DNA from: JAZPYZ01 sp045544455
Lineage (GTDB): Bacteria; Bacillota; Clostridia; Oscillospirales; Acutalibacteraceae
Reading direction: 5' to 3'
Length of the DNA: 46,940 nt
NCBI GenBank assembly: GCA_045544455.1
Contig: JAZPYZ010000015.1
Span: forward strand, 1-46,940
This document shows positions 6,553 through 14,977 of this stretch, one piece after another. Both the position numbers and the translations under genes were made by a program. Under the pieces are notes generated by a model. It was not told the origin of the DNA and searched no databases. It worked only from the letters and a program-made list of their open reading frames with translations. Numbering within the stretch: the first letter of the stretch is position 1; each line of letters begins with the position of its first letter.

Positions 6553-6591
6553 AAAAAGCGGTAGGCGTTACACACGCCTACCGCTTTTTTT
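6553..6591. terminator. Bidirectional terminator between converging genes
   Basis: AAAAAGCGGTAGGCG / CGCCTACCGCTTTTTTT hairpin between the acyltransferase gene and lysA; A- and T-tracts serve both strands. Confidence 0.88.
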
Positions 6592-6599
6592 GAATATGG

Positions 6600-7910
6600 T
6601 TATACATCCAGCGAAACCAGATCGTCAATCGTCTCGCGCCGCACCGCCACGTAACTGTCGCCGTCTTTCACCATCACGACCGGCGGCCGCGGAATCCGAT
6701 TGTAATTCGATGCCATCGAATAGTTGTACGCACCGGTCGTCAAACACGCCAACAGATCGCCGCGCTTGATAGTTTCCGGCATCGCCACGTCGGTTTGCAA
6801 AATATCGCCGCTTTCACAGCATCGTCCCACCACGGTACAGGTCATGTTACGCGCGGCGTTCATATTATTCGCCGGCAACAGGGTATAGGGCGCTTGATAC
6901 ATCGCATACCGCACGTTATCGGCCATACCGCCGTCCACCGACACATAGTTGATAAACGCCGGCACTTTTTTAACACTACCCACCGTATACAAGGTCATGC
7001 CGGCATCCGCCACGATACTGCGTCCCGGCTCAAACGAGATTTTCGGCATCGTAATGCCCAGTTCGGCCACCGTCTGATGAACAAAGGCACCGACCTGTTC
7101 GATCACCGCCGGCACGTCCATGTGTGGATGACTCGGCAGATACCGTACCCCAAATCCGCCGCCGAGATCCAACTGTTCAACGGTGATGCCGTATTGGTCC
7201 GTTACGTCGGCGATAAATCGCAACATCACGTCGGCCGTCTTCAAAAACACGTCCGCATCAAATACCATCGATCCAACGTGACAATGGAATCCCACCAACC
7301 GCAGATGCTCGAGCGATAACGCCAGTTTGATCTGTTCGTCGGCTTGTCCGGTCGCGATCGCCGCCCCAAACTTGGAATCCACCTTCCCGGTCGATACCGC
7401 TGCAAAGGTGTGCGGATCAATACCCGGCGTAATGCGCAATAAAACCGGTTGTTTGGTCGCGCGTGCCGCCGCTTCCCGGTCAATCGCGCGCAATTCTTCC
7501 GCATTATCCGCGACAAAATACCCGATCCCGTGATCCATCGCAAATCCGATATCCGCGTCGGTCTTGTTGTTCGAATGAAAATACGCACGCGATAGGGGAA
7601 ACCCGGCTTTCACCGCGGTATACATTTCTCCGATCGATACCACGTCGATACCCATCTCTTCTTCGTGCATGATCTCATAGATCCGTTTAAACGAAGCCGC
7701 CTTCGAGGCATATAACACCTGTCCGTTATCGCCAAACGCCTTTGCCACCGCCGCCCGATAAGTGCGACACCGTTCGCGGATGCGCGCTTCATCCATCAAA
7801 TACAGCGGTGTTCCGTACTGCCGCGCTAACGCCGCCGTATCCACGCCGGCAAACCGCAGATGTCCGGTTTGATCCACCGTCACGTTTTCACATAACAAAT
7901 CTCGATTCAT
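6600..7910 (-). CDS. lysA: Diaminopimelate decarboxylase
   Basis: A 436-residue PLP enzyme that decarboxylates meso-diaminopimelate to L-lysine. The PLP lysine is in YASKA (residue near 52), the glycine loop is GGGFGVRY near 250, substrate residues lie in EPGRS near 300, and the catalytic Cys block CCESGDI is near 365. ATG 7910 has AAGGAAG upstream; upstream in-frame codons lack a ribosome site and overlap ddh. It is the last gene of the dapA-dapB-ddh-lysA operon, 13 bases after ddh, and is expected to follow the lysine riboswitch control at the operon head. Confidence 0.97.
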   Translation of the reverse strand: MNRDLLCENVTVDQTGHLRFAGVDTAALARQYGTPLYLMDEARIRERCRTYRAAVAKAFGDNGQVLYASKAASFKRIYEIMHEEEMGIDVVSIGEMYTAVKAGFPLSRAYFHSNNKTDADIGFAMDHGIGYFVADNAEELRAIDREAAARATKQPVLLRITPGIDPHTFAAVSTGKVDSKFGAAIATGQADEQIKLALSLEHLRLVGFHCHVGSMVFDADVFLKTADVMLRFIADVTDQYGITVEQLDLGGGFGVRYLPSHPHMDVPAVIEQVGAFVHQTVAELGITMPKISFEPGRSIVADAGMTLYTVGSVKKVPAFINYVSVDGGMADNVRYAMYQAPYTLLPANNMNAARNMTCTVVGRCCESGDILQTDVAMPETIKRGDLLACLTTGAYNYSMASNYNRIPRPPVVMVKDGDSYVAVRRETIDDLVSLDV

Positions 7911-7923
7911 CGTTTCAACTTCC

Positions 7924-8901
7924 TTATAACATCGTTGCGCGTAACTCTTCGCTCGATTTCGGCGACAGATCCGCCGGCGCCACATCAAATACCGTCTTGC
8001 ACCCGATCTCGCCGCGTTTGCTGAGTTTATTCACCGCCCGCGCATACGCAACCAACACACTCGCCGTAAATTCCGGATTGGAATCTAGCTTCAAACTATA
8101 TTCCACCGTGTGGGTGTGTTCACCGTTCGCCCCGGTTTTCCCGGTCCGGATCACCACACCGCCGTGCGGAATTCCGCGATGATCGCGGTCCAGTTCCTCT
8201 TGCGAAATAAAGGTCACCGTCGTGGTATAATCCGCAAAATAGTTCGGCATGGTTTTGATCTGCCGTTCGATTTCCGCTTTATCCGCGCCGTCTTTCGCCA
8301 CCACGTAACACTCGCGCAGATGTTTGTCCCCGGTCGCCAGTTCCGGCATCTCGCCATCACGCACCGCCTGTAAAGCGGCATCAATCGGCACGGTGTATTG
8401 CCGTGCATCCAACACGCCGTCGATCCGACGGATCGCATCCGAATGCCCTTGGCTTACGCCGCGTCCCCAAAAGGTATAGTCTTTTCCGTCCGGCAAGATC
8501 GCGCTCGCATACAAGCGGTTCAGCGAGAACATACCCGGATCCCAACCGCCCGAAATCAGCGCCACGTGACCGCCCTCTTTGGCCGCCGCATCCACCGCCG
8601 CAAAATGCACCGGAATTTTCGCATGCGTATCAAAACTATCCACCACGTTAAAGGTTTTCGCCAACGCCGGCGTTTGCACCGGCAGATCGGTCGCACTCCC
8701 GCCGCAGATGATCACCACGTCGATCTGATCTTTAAAATCGACGATCGTTTCGGCCGCATAGACCGGCGTTGATAACACCGTCTTCACATCTGCCGGATCG
8801 CGTCTGGTAAACACACCCACCGCATTCATATCCGGATTTTGTGCAATGGCACATTCCACCCCTTTGCCGAGGTTTCCGTACCCGTAGATCGCTATATTCA
8901 T
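7924..8901 (-). CDS. ddh: meso-Diaminopimelate D-dehydrogenase
   Basis: A 325-residue NADPH enzyme that aminates tetrahydrodipicolinate directly to meso-DAP, bypassing the succinyl/acetyl branches. The Rossmann entry is IAIYGYGNLGKGVE; downstream blocks CGGSATDLP, NVVDSFDTH and SGGWDPGMFS, GRGVSQGHSDAIRRI are characteristic of Ddh. ATG 8901 is preferred (GGGGTGA upstream); an in-frame GTG four codons earlier is possible. It lies between dapB and lysA, so the operon encodes the dehydrogenase route. This route is limited to certain Firmicutes, Bacteroidetes and actinobacteria. Confidence 0.95.
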   Translation of the reverse strand: MNIAIYGYGNLGKGVECAIAQNPDMNAVGVFTRRDPADVKTVLSTPVYAAETIVDFKDQIDVVIICGGSATDLPVQTPALAKTFNVVDSFDTHAKIPVHFAAVDAAAKEGGHVALISGGWDPGMFSLNRLYASAILPDGKDYTFWGRGVSQGHSDAIRRIDGVLDARQYTVPIDAALQAVRDGEMPELATGDKHLRECYVVAKDGADKAEIERQIKTMPNYFADYTTTVTFISQEELDRDHRGIPHGGVVIRTGKTGANGEHTHTVEYSLKLDSNPEFTASVLVAYARAVNKLSKRGEIGCKTVFDVAPADLSPKSSEELRATML

Positions 8902-8921
8902 AGGAATTGTCACCCCATTAG

Positions 8922-9668
8922 TTAAAACGCAATAATGCTTTTCATATCATACAAACCGGCCGGCTTCCCACACAGGAACTTTGCCGCCGCCAACGCCCCC
9001 TCCGCGAACAACGCGCGGCTGTGCGCCTCGTGTTTCAAGGTGATGGTCTGGTTCGGCGTCCCTACAATAACTTCGTGTTCGCCCACAATATTACCCATCC
9101 GCACCGCATGGATCCCGATCTCGTTGGGGGTACGTTTGCCATATCCGTCACGCCCGGTCACAATATCCGTCCCCGGCCGCACTTCGCAGATCGCCTTGGC
9201 AATCGCCAACGCCGTACCGCTGGGCGCATCCACTTTTCGATTATGATGTTTTTCAATAATTTCGATCTCCGCCTGCGGCAACGCACTGGCGGTTTTTTTC
9301 GCGAGCTCGATCAGCAACGCCACTCCCATCGAATAGTTGGCCGAGAAAAACAGCGGAATCTTGGTTGCCGCTTGGGTTACCGCCGCCATTTCCGCCTCGG
9401 TCTGCCCGGTGGTCGCGAGCACTAACGGCAGATGATTTGCCACCGCAAACTCTACCAGCGCTATCGTGTTCGCATGATGCGAAAAATCCACAATGCAATC
9501 CACGTCACACGGCGCTTGCGCAAAGGACGTCACACAAGGAATCTCGCTGTTTGCGGCGCCGTTAATATCCACACCGGCCACCACTTCGGCACCGTAATAG
9601 CCGTCCAGCGCCAGTTTAGCGACTTCCTGTCCCATGTGTCCGCCTAAACCGCTGATTAAAATTCTCAT
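8922..9668 (-). CDS. dapB: 4-Hydroxy-tetrahydrodipicolinate reductase
   Basis: A 248-residue NAD(P)H reductase, second committed step of lysine synthesis. The nucleotide site is ISGLGGHMGQEV at the N-terminus; the catalytic signature EKHHNRKVDAPSGTA lies near residue 140. It ends with KSIIAF. Start ATG 9668 follows AGAGAG. It sits 19 bases after dapA and 20 bases before ddh in one operon. Confidence 0.96.
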   Translation of the reverse strand: MRILISGLGGHMGQEVAKLALDGYYGAEVVAGVDINGAANSEIPCVTSFAQAPCDVDCIVDFSHHANTIALVEFAVANHLPLVLATTGQTEAEMAAVTQAATKIPLFFSANYSMGVALLIELAKKTASALPQAEIEIIEKHHNRKVDAPSGTALAIAKAICEVRPGTDIVTGRDGYGKRTPNEIGIHAVRMGNIVGEHEVIVGTPNQTITLKHEAHSRALFAEGALAAAKFLCGKPAGLYDMKSIIAF

Positions 9669-9687
9669 ATCCGTTTCACTCTCTTTT

Positions 9688-10575
9688 TCAGTTCAAAATT
9701 CCTTGTTCGCGCATCAAATCCAGCAACACCACTTCGTGTTGCGGCTCCATCGGGGTAAGCGGTAATCGCAAACTGTTCTCGCCAAATCCCATCGCCGCCA
9801 TCGCCGCTTTCGCCGGAATCGGGTTCACTTCGCAGAACAACGCGTCCACCAACGGCAACAAATCGAGTTGTTTGTCGGCCGCTTTCGCCACGTCCCCATT
9901 CATATAATCGTGACAGATCGCCGCCGTTTCGGCCGGCAACAGGTTAGACAACACCGAGATCACGCCTTTGCCGCCCAACGACAACACCGGCACGATCTGG
10001 TCATCGTTTCCTGAATAAATGTCCAACTTATCGCGACACAGAGCCGCCACTTGTGCGATCTGCGAGATATTACCACTGGCTTCTTTAATCGCCACAATAT
10101 TCGGATGTTCCGCCAAAACAGCCACCGTTTCGGGCAAAATGTTACATCCGGTCCGGCTGGGCACGTTATACAAAATACACGGTTTGGTCGACGCGTCTGC
10201 AATCGCGCGGAAGGTTTCGATCAACCCTTTTTGGGTAGCTTTGTTGTAATACGGCGTCACCAGCAACATGGCGTCCGCCCCAATTTCGCAAGCGTACTTG
10301 GTCAGTTCGATCGCATAGGCGGTATCGTTCGAACCCGTACCGGCGATCACCGGCACCCGGCCGTCCACTCTGTCCACGCAGAATTTCAACACGTCGCGAT
10401 GTTCTTCATCGGTCAGGGTAGAGGCTTCGCCGGTCGTACCGGCCGCCACGATCGCATCGATCCCTTGTTCGATCTGCCAATCGATCAACCGTCCAAACGC
10501 TTCATAATCCACCATTCCGTCTTTAAACGGGGTAATGATCGCGGTTGCCGCGCCGGTAAATACGGTATTTTTCAT
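9688..10575 (-). CDS. dapA: 4-Hydroxy-tetrahydrodipicolinate synthase
   Basis: A 295-residue TIM-barrel aldolase that condenses pyruvate and aspartate semialdehyde. Visible marks: GTTGEASTLTDEEH (substrate loop), VTPYYNKATQKGL, LYNVPSRTG with the catalytic Tyr, and the Schiff-base Lys in IVAIKEASG. ATG 10575 or the adjacent ATG 10578 both fit the AAAGGAAG site; frames further upstream would run into the leader terminator. It is the first gene of the lysine operon, directly behind the L-box. Confidence 0.96.
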   Translation of the reverse strand: MKNTVFTGAATAIITPFKDGMVDYEAFGRLIDWQIEQGIDAIVAAGTTGEASTLTDEEHRDVLKFCVDRVDGRVPVIAGTGSNDTAYAIELTKYACEIGADAMLLVTPYYNKATQKGLIETFRAIADASTKPCILYNVPSRTGCNILPETVAVLAEHPNIVAIKEASGNISQIAQVAALCRDKLDIYSGNDDQIVPVLSLGGKGVISVLSNLLPAETAAICHDYMNGDVAKAADKQLDLLPLVDALFCEVNPIPAKAAMAAMGFGENSLRLPLTPMEPQHEVVLLDLMREQGILN

Positions 10576-10599
10576 CATGCATTCTTCCTTTCTTACAAC

Positions 10600-10834
10600 A
10601 AAAAAGACAGTTGCCGATAGCAACTATCCTGATAAGTCAACCCTGCGAAACCGAGGGCATATTTCCTTGTCAGATAGCGCTCCGCATTGCTGCGACAACA
10701 ACCAAAATCTTATTTTCGGTTGCCAGAGCGGAACTTGCCACATTCCGTCTTCGGCAACGCACCCCTTTTTCTACCGCCCCTTTGGCAGGGTACCGCGCGG
10801 CAGATACTCTTGATGCGATGCACCTCTATCGGTT
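10600..10834 (-). promoter_or_regulatory. Lysine riboswitch (L-box) with terminator
   Basis: Read leftward from 10830: GATAGAGGTGC, then CAAGAGTA, AGGGG, TGCGTTGCCGAAG and finally GCTATC closing helix P1 (10673-10677 with 10826-10830). These are the conserved L-box pieces in the right order, over about 160 bases. Downstream, AGTTGC / GCAACT followed by GTCTTTTTTG (10600-10625) is the terminator; lysine binding should favour it. It controls dapA-dapB-ddh-lysA. Confidence 0.93.
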
Positions 10835-10840
10835 GATGCG

Positions 10841-10870
10841 ATCATAGCATATATACCTTAATGTTGTCAA
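10841..10870 (-). promoter_or_regulatory. Promoter of the lysine operon
   Basis: On the minus strand TTGACA (10865-10870), 18 bases, TATGAT (10841-10846), starting transcription at about the first base of the L-box. Confidence 0.8.
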
Positions 10871-10902
10871 GCATTTTGCGGAAATTTCAACCTTTCTCGG
10901 CC

Positions 10903-10932
10903 AAAAAGGCCCTCGGACAACACCGAGGGCCA
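10903..10932 (-). terminator. Terminator of the gtrA-nitroreductase unit
   Basis: Read leftward: GGCCCTCGG / CCGAGGGCC hairpin followed by TTTTTGG, ten bases past the nitroreductase stop. Confidence 0.85.
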
Positions 10933-10941
10933 ATATCTTTC

Positions 10942-11664
10942 TTAAAAATTCTCTAAATACACCGCCACCGACCGGGACATTTCGCGTGCAAAATCGGAAT
11001 TATACTTCCGTTCGCAAAACGCCTTCATCCACGCGGCGTAATCCTTTTCGCCCGTTTTCGGCGCAAACATCGCTTCGAGTTCGTCGGCCCCCATCGGGCG
11101 ATAGGCGTTTTCGTGCACGATATGCGAAAGCGCCGCACGTTCGGGTTTGGGCCGCGCGAGTTGTTGTGCCGTCGGATACCCAAACACCAACATCGCCGCC
11201 GGAAATACGTAGGTCGGCAGGTTCAGCATCTCGCGATGCACCTCAGCGTTTTCCATGATATCCCCGATATAGCATGATCCGATCCCTAAACTCTGTGCCG
11301 CCACCACCGCGTTTTGTGCCGCGATCACCGCGTCGTTCACCGCCAACATCAGATCGCCCACCGCCGGCTTGCGCGGTGCACATCCCGTTTGGATAAACGC
11401 ATCGTACCACTTTTGACAATCCGCACAGAAAATCAACACCATCTTGGCTGTCGCAATAAACGGTTGATGATCGCAGGTTTCCGCCAATCGCGCTTTCAAC
11501 GCCTCGTCGGTAATATCCAAAATCGTATACAACTGTTGATTGCCGGCCGTCGGCGCTTGCGTAGCCGCGTGCAAAATCGCCGTCTTGTCATCCGACGCGA
11601 TATCGCGGTCTTCAAACACCCGTACCGATTTTCGTTCGGTCAGTTGCTGTAAAATCTCATTCAT
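10942..11664 (-). CDS. Nitroreductase-family FMN oxidoreductase
   Basis: A 240-residue flavoprotein. The N-terminal RKSVRVFEDRDI with ATQAPTAGNQQLY is the FMN-phosphate site of the family; the middle GIGSCYIGDIMEN and AMLVFGYP segments fit NfsA/FRP-like members. It would reduce nitro- or quinone-type compounds with NAD(P)H, physiological substrate unknown. GGAG lies nine bases before ATG 11664. Its start overlaps the end of the GtrA gene (ATGAATGA), implying translational coupling, although no functional link between the two families is known to me. Confidence 0.88.
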   Translation of the reverse strand: MNEILQQLTERKSVRVFEDRDIASDDKTAILHAATQAPTAGNQQLYTILDITDEALKARLAETCDHQPFIATAKMVLIFCADCQKWYDAFIQTGCAPRKPAVGDLMLAVNDAVIAAQNAVVAAQSLGIGSCYIGDIMENAEVHREMLNLPTYVFPAAMLVFGYPTAQQLARPKPERAALSHIVHENAYRPMGADELEAMFAPKTGEKDYAAWMKAFCERKYNSDFAREMSRSVAVYLENF

Positions 11665-12073
11665 CTTTCGTTAACTCCAACGTATTCTCTTGGTTGCGAT
11701 ACACCACGAATTTGCAGAACAAAAACTCCAACACAAAATTCGCCAACATGGTCACCGCCAACACAATATAATCGGCCACACCCGCCGTTTCCGCGCAATG
11801 TCCCAACCACGTCGATACCGGCGTAAACACGAGATAAAAGCCAAACACTTTCGCCATCGCTACCGGCACGTTCGCCGCCGATTGAAAGGTATACCGCCGA
11901 TTAAAGGTAAAATTCCAAACGATCGACAGAATCAGCGAAATCAAATACGACGGCCAATACGGCAGTTTCGCCAGATCGTGAAACAGCGCAAACGAACCCA
12001 CCTGAATGATCCCGGCCGAAATCGAAAACAACGTAAATTTCACGGCTTGCCAAATCGGTTTTTGTGTTGCCAT
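11657..12073 (-). CDS. GtrA-like small membrane protein
   Basis: A 138-residue protein with four transmembrane helices, matching the GtrA/DPMS family, whose members help move lipid-linked sugars across the membrane. Typical pieces: a first helix after a short N-terminus, ISLILSIVWNFTFNRRYTF (the conserved NF-x-F-NRRYTF motif), and a last helix LEFLFCKFVVYR. ATG 12073 is preferred: the ATG at 12088 contains the GGAGGGG ribosome site. It is the first gene of a two-gene leftward unit with the nitroreductase. Confidence 0.88.
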   Translation of the reverse strand: MATQKPIWQAVKFTLFSISAGIIQVGSFALFHDLAKLPYWPSYLISLILSIVWNFTFNRRYTFQSAANVPVAMAKVFGFYLVFTPVSTWLGHCAETAGVADYIVLAVTMLANFVLEFLFCKFVVYRNQENTLELTKDE

Positions 12074-12094
12074 ACATATCCCCTCCATAAGGGT

Positions 12095-12156
12095 ATTATG
12101 ACGGATTTTGTCGCCACCGTCAAGTCTTTACATACGCAACCGGTTTGTGGTATACT
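12095..12156. promoter_or_regulatory. Back-to-back promoters for gtrA (-) and Dabb gene (+)
   Basis: Minus strand: TTGACG (12118-12123), 17 bases, CATAAT (12095-12100). Plus strand: TTTACA (12127-12132), 18 bases, TATACT (12151-12156). The two -35 boxes are three bases apart. Confidence 0.7.
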
Positions 12157-12189
12157 ATCGGTATCAACCAGTATACGGAGGGGTTTATC

Positions 12190-12492
12190 ATGGTTAAACA
12201 TGTGATTTTATGGACGTTAAAAAGCGAATATTCCGCCGAACAAAAGCAAGTCATCAAAGCGGATATCAAAACCTCGCTCGAATCGCTCGCCGGTCAAATT
12301 CCCGGCTTGCTCGCCATCACGGTCCATACCACGGCGTTGCCGAGTTCCAACGCCGACTTGATGCTCGATTCCACCTTTGAGAGCGAAGCGGCCCTCAAAG
12401 CCTACGCCACCCACCCGGCGCATGTCGCCGTCGCCGACGGTCACGTTCGCCCCCACACCGCCACGCGCACCTGTTTGGATTTCACGGTATAA
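12190..12492 (+). CDS. Dabb-domain (stress-responsive A/B barrel) protein
   Basis: A 100-residue small alpha/beta barrel protein. MVKHVILWTLK at the start and the His-rich HPAHVAVADGHVRP near the end are typical of the Dabb family, which forms dimers. Biochemical roles vary, and none can be assigned here. GGAGGGG sits before ATG 12190. It is a single gene with its own promoter and terminator. Confidence 0.88.
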   Translation: MVKHVILWTLKSEYSAEQKQVIKADIKTSLESLAGQIPGLLAITVHTTALPSSNADLMLDSTFESEAALKAYATHPAHVAVADGHVRPHTATRTCLDFTV

Positions 12493-12500
12493 GGTTGCCT

Positions 12501-12540
12501 AAAAAAGCACGGTAGAACTTCGGTTCCACCGTGCTTTTTT
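12501..12540 (+). terminator. Intrinsic terminator
   Basis: AAAAAAGCACGGT / ACCGTGCTTTTTT, with a GAAC-ttcg-GTTC tip. It serves the Dabb gene and, in reverse, the small gene that ends at 12549. Confidence 0.88.
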
Positions 12541-12548
12541 GTGTGTCA

Positions 12549-12785
12549 TCACAGGCCGTATTTGGCGCGCCATTCATCGGCTTTCGCCGCCGACATTCTG
12601 GTGATGTTCTCGGTCGGATATTGCGAATCCGCACCGCCGTTTACGTACAGGAAGAATTTACCGTCCGCCGTTTTATACAACGTTTCTTCAAAACCGGTCG
12701 CTTCCCCGAATTCGCCGCTGGTGTATTTAGCCACCACTTCCGCCGCATCGGTATCATACGTAACTTTGCAAATCACTTTTTTCAT
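12549..12785 (-). CDS. Conserved small hypothetical protein
   Basis: A 78-residue soluble protein of a type I have seen repeatedly in Clostridia, without known function: VTYDTDAAEVVAKYTSGEFG, then TGFEETLYKTADGKFFLYVN and a helical end. It is likely a small beta-sheet fold. GGAGG lies ten bases before ATG 12785. It is monocistronic, with a promoter whose spacer is a perfect palindrome and with a hairpin in its 5' UTR. Confidence 0.72.
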   Translation of the reverse strand: MKKVICKVTYDTDAAEVVAKYTSGEFGEATGFEETLYKTADGKFFLYVNGGADSQYPTENITRMSAAKADEWRAKYGL

Positions 12786-12811
12786 GTGACGAAATCCTCC
12801 TTGTTTCGATC

Positions 12812-12864
12812 TACAGGGCTTGCCCCTGTACACCCATTATACGCCATATGGCGTAAAAACGCAA
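12812..12864 (-). promoter_or_regulatory. Promoter with 16-base palindrome and leader hairpin
   Basis: Minus strand: TTGCGT (12859-12864), 17 bases, TATAAT (12836-12841). The perfect palindrome TACGCCATATGGCGTA (12840-12855) fills most of the spacer and touches the -10 box. Downstream, TACAGGG / CCCTGTA (12812-12830) forms a hairpin in the leader. Confidence 0.65.
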
Positions 12865-12893
12865 GGCGGATTGTGTCGAATGGAAACAACTTA

Positions 12894-13682
12894 TCATCCC
12901 AGTAATTTTTTGGCATTTTCGCAGGCGATCTTGTTCCAATCCTCGTTGCTCATACCCAGATTTTCCAACAACCGCTTTTCCATCTCGGCGGTATGCCACG
13001 GCGAATCGGTTCCAAACAACATGTTATCCGTCCCGTGCGCCTCCAAGATCTTTTCGGCAAAATACCGCGGCATCATCGAATACCCAAACGATGTATCAAA
13101 ATAGATGTCCCGTCCACACAGGTGTTTGAGCACCGCCTCGTTGCAGTTGATCCCACCCCAATGCGCCGCCACTACCGGGGCTTCAAACCAGTTCAGCGCC
13201 TTGGCCATACGTTCGGGCGTACCGCCGTACGGCGGTGCAAACCCATAATCCCAACCGGCATGAAACACCGTAACGAGTCCCAGTTCGGAAATTTTGCGAT
13301 ACAACGGCTTATATTTTTCGTCGTCCACGTAAAAACCTTGATAATCGGGATGCAGTTTCACGCCTTTCAATCCCAATGCCTTGATGCGTTCCAGTTCTTC
13401 CAAAGCATCTTCGCTGTCCGGAAACACCGAACCAAACGCCACGATATCGGGTTCGCGATCCAGTATCGCGGCAAAATCGTTCACGCTTTTTTGTTGATGC
13501 GCGTTGGTCGCAATGCTCAGCACCACCGCCATATCCACGCCGTCGCGCCGCATCACGTTGCGCAATCCGGCCAACGTCCCGTCGGTATGCGGTTTCAGTC
13601 CACCCGATGCCGCCGCCAATTTATCGATCGCTTTGGCCGCGATCTTATCGGGAAAACAATGGGTATGAAAATCGATCAACAT
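12894..13682 (-). CDS. Amidohydrolase (COG2159-type metal-dependent hydrolase)
   Basis: A 262-residue TIM-barrel amidohydrolase. The N-terminal DFHTHCFP carries the HxH metal ligands; further ligands lie in KLHPDYQGF near 110, VFHAGWDYGF near 140, AAHWGG near 175 and GTDSPWH near 228. This pattern matches the amidohydrolase-2 group (ACMSD-like decarboxylases and hydrolases); the substrate is unknown. GAGGTG precedes ATG 13682. It is divergent from the Fe-S aldo/keto reductase. Confidence 0.88.
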   Translation of the reverse strand: MLIDFHTHCFPDKIAAKAIDKLAAASGGLKPHTDGTLAGLRNVMRRDGVDMAVVLSIATNAHQQKSVNDFAAILDREPDIVAFGSVFPDSEDALEELERIKALGLKGVKLHPDYQGFYVDDEKYKPLYRKISELGLVTVFHAGWDYGFAPPYGGTPERMAKALNWFEAPVVAAHWGGINCNEAVLKHLCGRDIYFDTSFGYSMMPRYFAEKILEAHGTDNMLFGTDSPWHTAEMEKRLLENLGMSNEDWNKIACENAKKLLG

Positions 13683-13745
13683 ATAGTTACACCTCGTGTT
13701 TATTGTTCACGTCAGGCCGTGTGATTATACCGGTCGTCTATTGGT

Positions 13746-13831
13746 ATCATACGCGCTTTCAAGGTTATTTTCAAGTCGGATCGAAAAATTCCGCCGCATC
13801 TCTTGACGAGTCGCGCCGGTTCTTGCATAAT
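13746..13831. promoter_or_regulatory. Divergent promoters for amidohydrolase (-) and aldo/keto reductase (+)
   Basis: Minus strand: TTGAAA (13769-13774), 17 bases, TATGAT (13746-13751). Plus strand: TTGACG (13803-13808), 17 bases, CATAAT (13826-13831). Confidence 0.65.
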
Positions 13832-13858
13832 AAAAGTATACGGAGAGGGGTGTTCGAA

Positions 13859-14971
13859 ATGAATACGATTAAAAAGAAACTCGGCTTCGGGTGTATGCGT
13901 CTGCCGATGAAAGACAGCGTCGTCGACACGGTCGAAACCTGCAAGATGGTAGATGCGTTTTTAGATGCCGGGTTTAACTATTTCGACACGGCTCATGGTT
14001 ATCTCGGCGGCAAAAGCGAGATTGCCGTGCGAGATTGTTTGACGTCGCGCCACCCGCGTGACCGCTATTTACTGGCCGATAAATTGTCCGATCCGCATTT
14101 TTCGTCGGAAGACGATATTCGCCCGTTGTTTCAACAGGAACTGGATGCGTGTGGCGTGGACTATTTTGATTTTTACTTGATGCACGCGCAAAATCAAACC
14201 AATTACGAGAAATACAAACGGTGCCGCGCGTACGAAACCGCCTTCGCGCTCAAAGCGGAAGGCAAGGTGCGGCACGTCGGCTTATCGTTTCACGATAAAG
14301 CCTCCGTTCTCGAACAAATTTTAACCGACTATCCGGCGATCGAATTTGTGCAGATTCAACTCAACTATATCGATTACGACGATCCCGCGGTCGAAGGCCG
14401 CCAGGTGTACGAAGTCTGCCGTAAATTCGGCAAACCCGTCATTGTGATGGAACCGGTCAAAGGCGGTTGCCTGGTCAATTTACCGCCCTCAGCCCAAGCC
14501 ATATTCGACCAACTCGATAACGGCAGTAACGCCAGTTATGCCCTCCGTTATGCCGCCGGATTCGATGGCGTGATCATGGTGTTGTCCGGCATGGGCAATA
14601 TGGATATGATGACCGATAACGTCGGCACGATGCAGGATTTTAAACCCCTCACCGCCAAAGAGAAAGCAGCGGTCGAACAGGTGTGCGATATTCTCAAACA
14701 ACAAAACCGCATTCCGTGCACCGCGTGCAACTATTGTACCGAACGTTGCCCACGTCAGATCCCGATTCCGGATTTGTTTGCATGTCTAAACGAGCACCGT
14801 ACCTTCCACAACTGGAATGCCGGTTACTACTACGACATCTATACCAAAAACGGCGGCAAAGCCAGTACTTGCATCGGTTGTGGCGTATGCGAAACCGCCT
14901 GTCCGCAACATTTGCCGATTCGTGATCTGCTCAAAGAGGTCGTCGGCGCATTTGAAAAGCGAGGGGATTGA
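13859..14971 (+). CDS. Aldo/keto reductase with C-terminal 2[4Fe-4S] domain
   Basis: A 370-residue oxidoreductase. Residues 1-270 are an aldo/keto reductase barrel (LGFGCMRLPM, FDTAHGYLGGKSE, YFDFYLMHAQNQ, VGLSFHDKA, VIVMEPVKGG). The C-terminal 90 residues carry two clusters: CTACNYCTERCP near 286-297 and CIGCGVCETACP near 336-347. This two-domain form is common in anaerobes and probably couples carbonyl reduction to ferredoxin-like electron transfer; the natural substrate is unknown. ATG 13859 follows GGAGAGGGG. It is followed six bases later by a DUF1893 gene. Confidence 0.92.
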   Translation: MNTIKKKLGFGCMRLPMKDSVVDTVETCKMVDAFLDAGFNYFDTAHGYLGGKSEIAVRDCLTSRHPRDRYLLADKLSDPHFSSEDDIRPLFQQELDACGVDYFDFYLMHAQNQTNYEKYKRCRAYETAFALKAEGKVRHVGLSFHDKASVLEQILTDYPAIEFVQIQLNYIDYDDPAVEGRQVYEVCRKFGKPVIVMEPVKGGCLVNLPPSAQAIFDQLDNGSNASYALRYAAGFDGVIMVLSGMGNMDMMTDNVGTMQDFKPLTAKEKAAVEQVCDILKQQNRIPCTACNYCTERCPRQIPIPDLFACLNEHRTFHNWNAGYYYDIYTKNGGKASTCIGCGVCETACPQHLPIRDLLKEVVGAFEKRGD

Positions 14972-14977
14972 TCGGAT

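Noticed and set aside
12145..12190. Upstream extension of the Dabb gene
   Set aside because: It would start inside the promoter; GGAGGGG directly before ATG 12190 decides the start.
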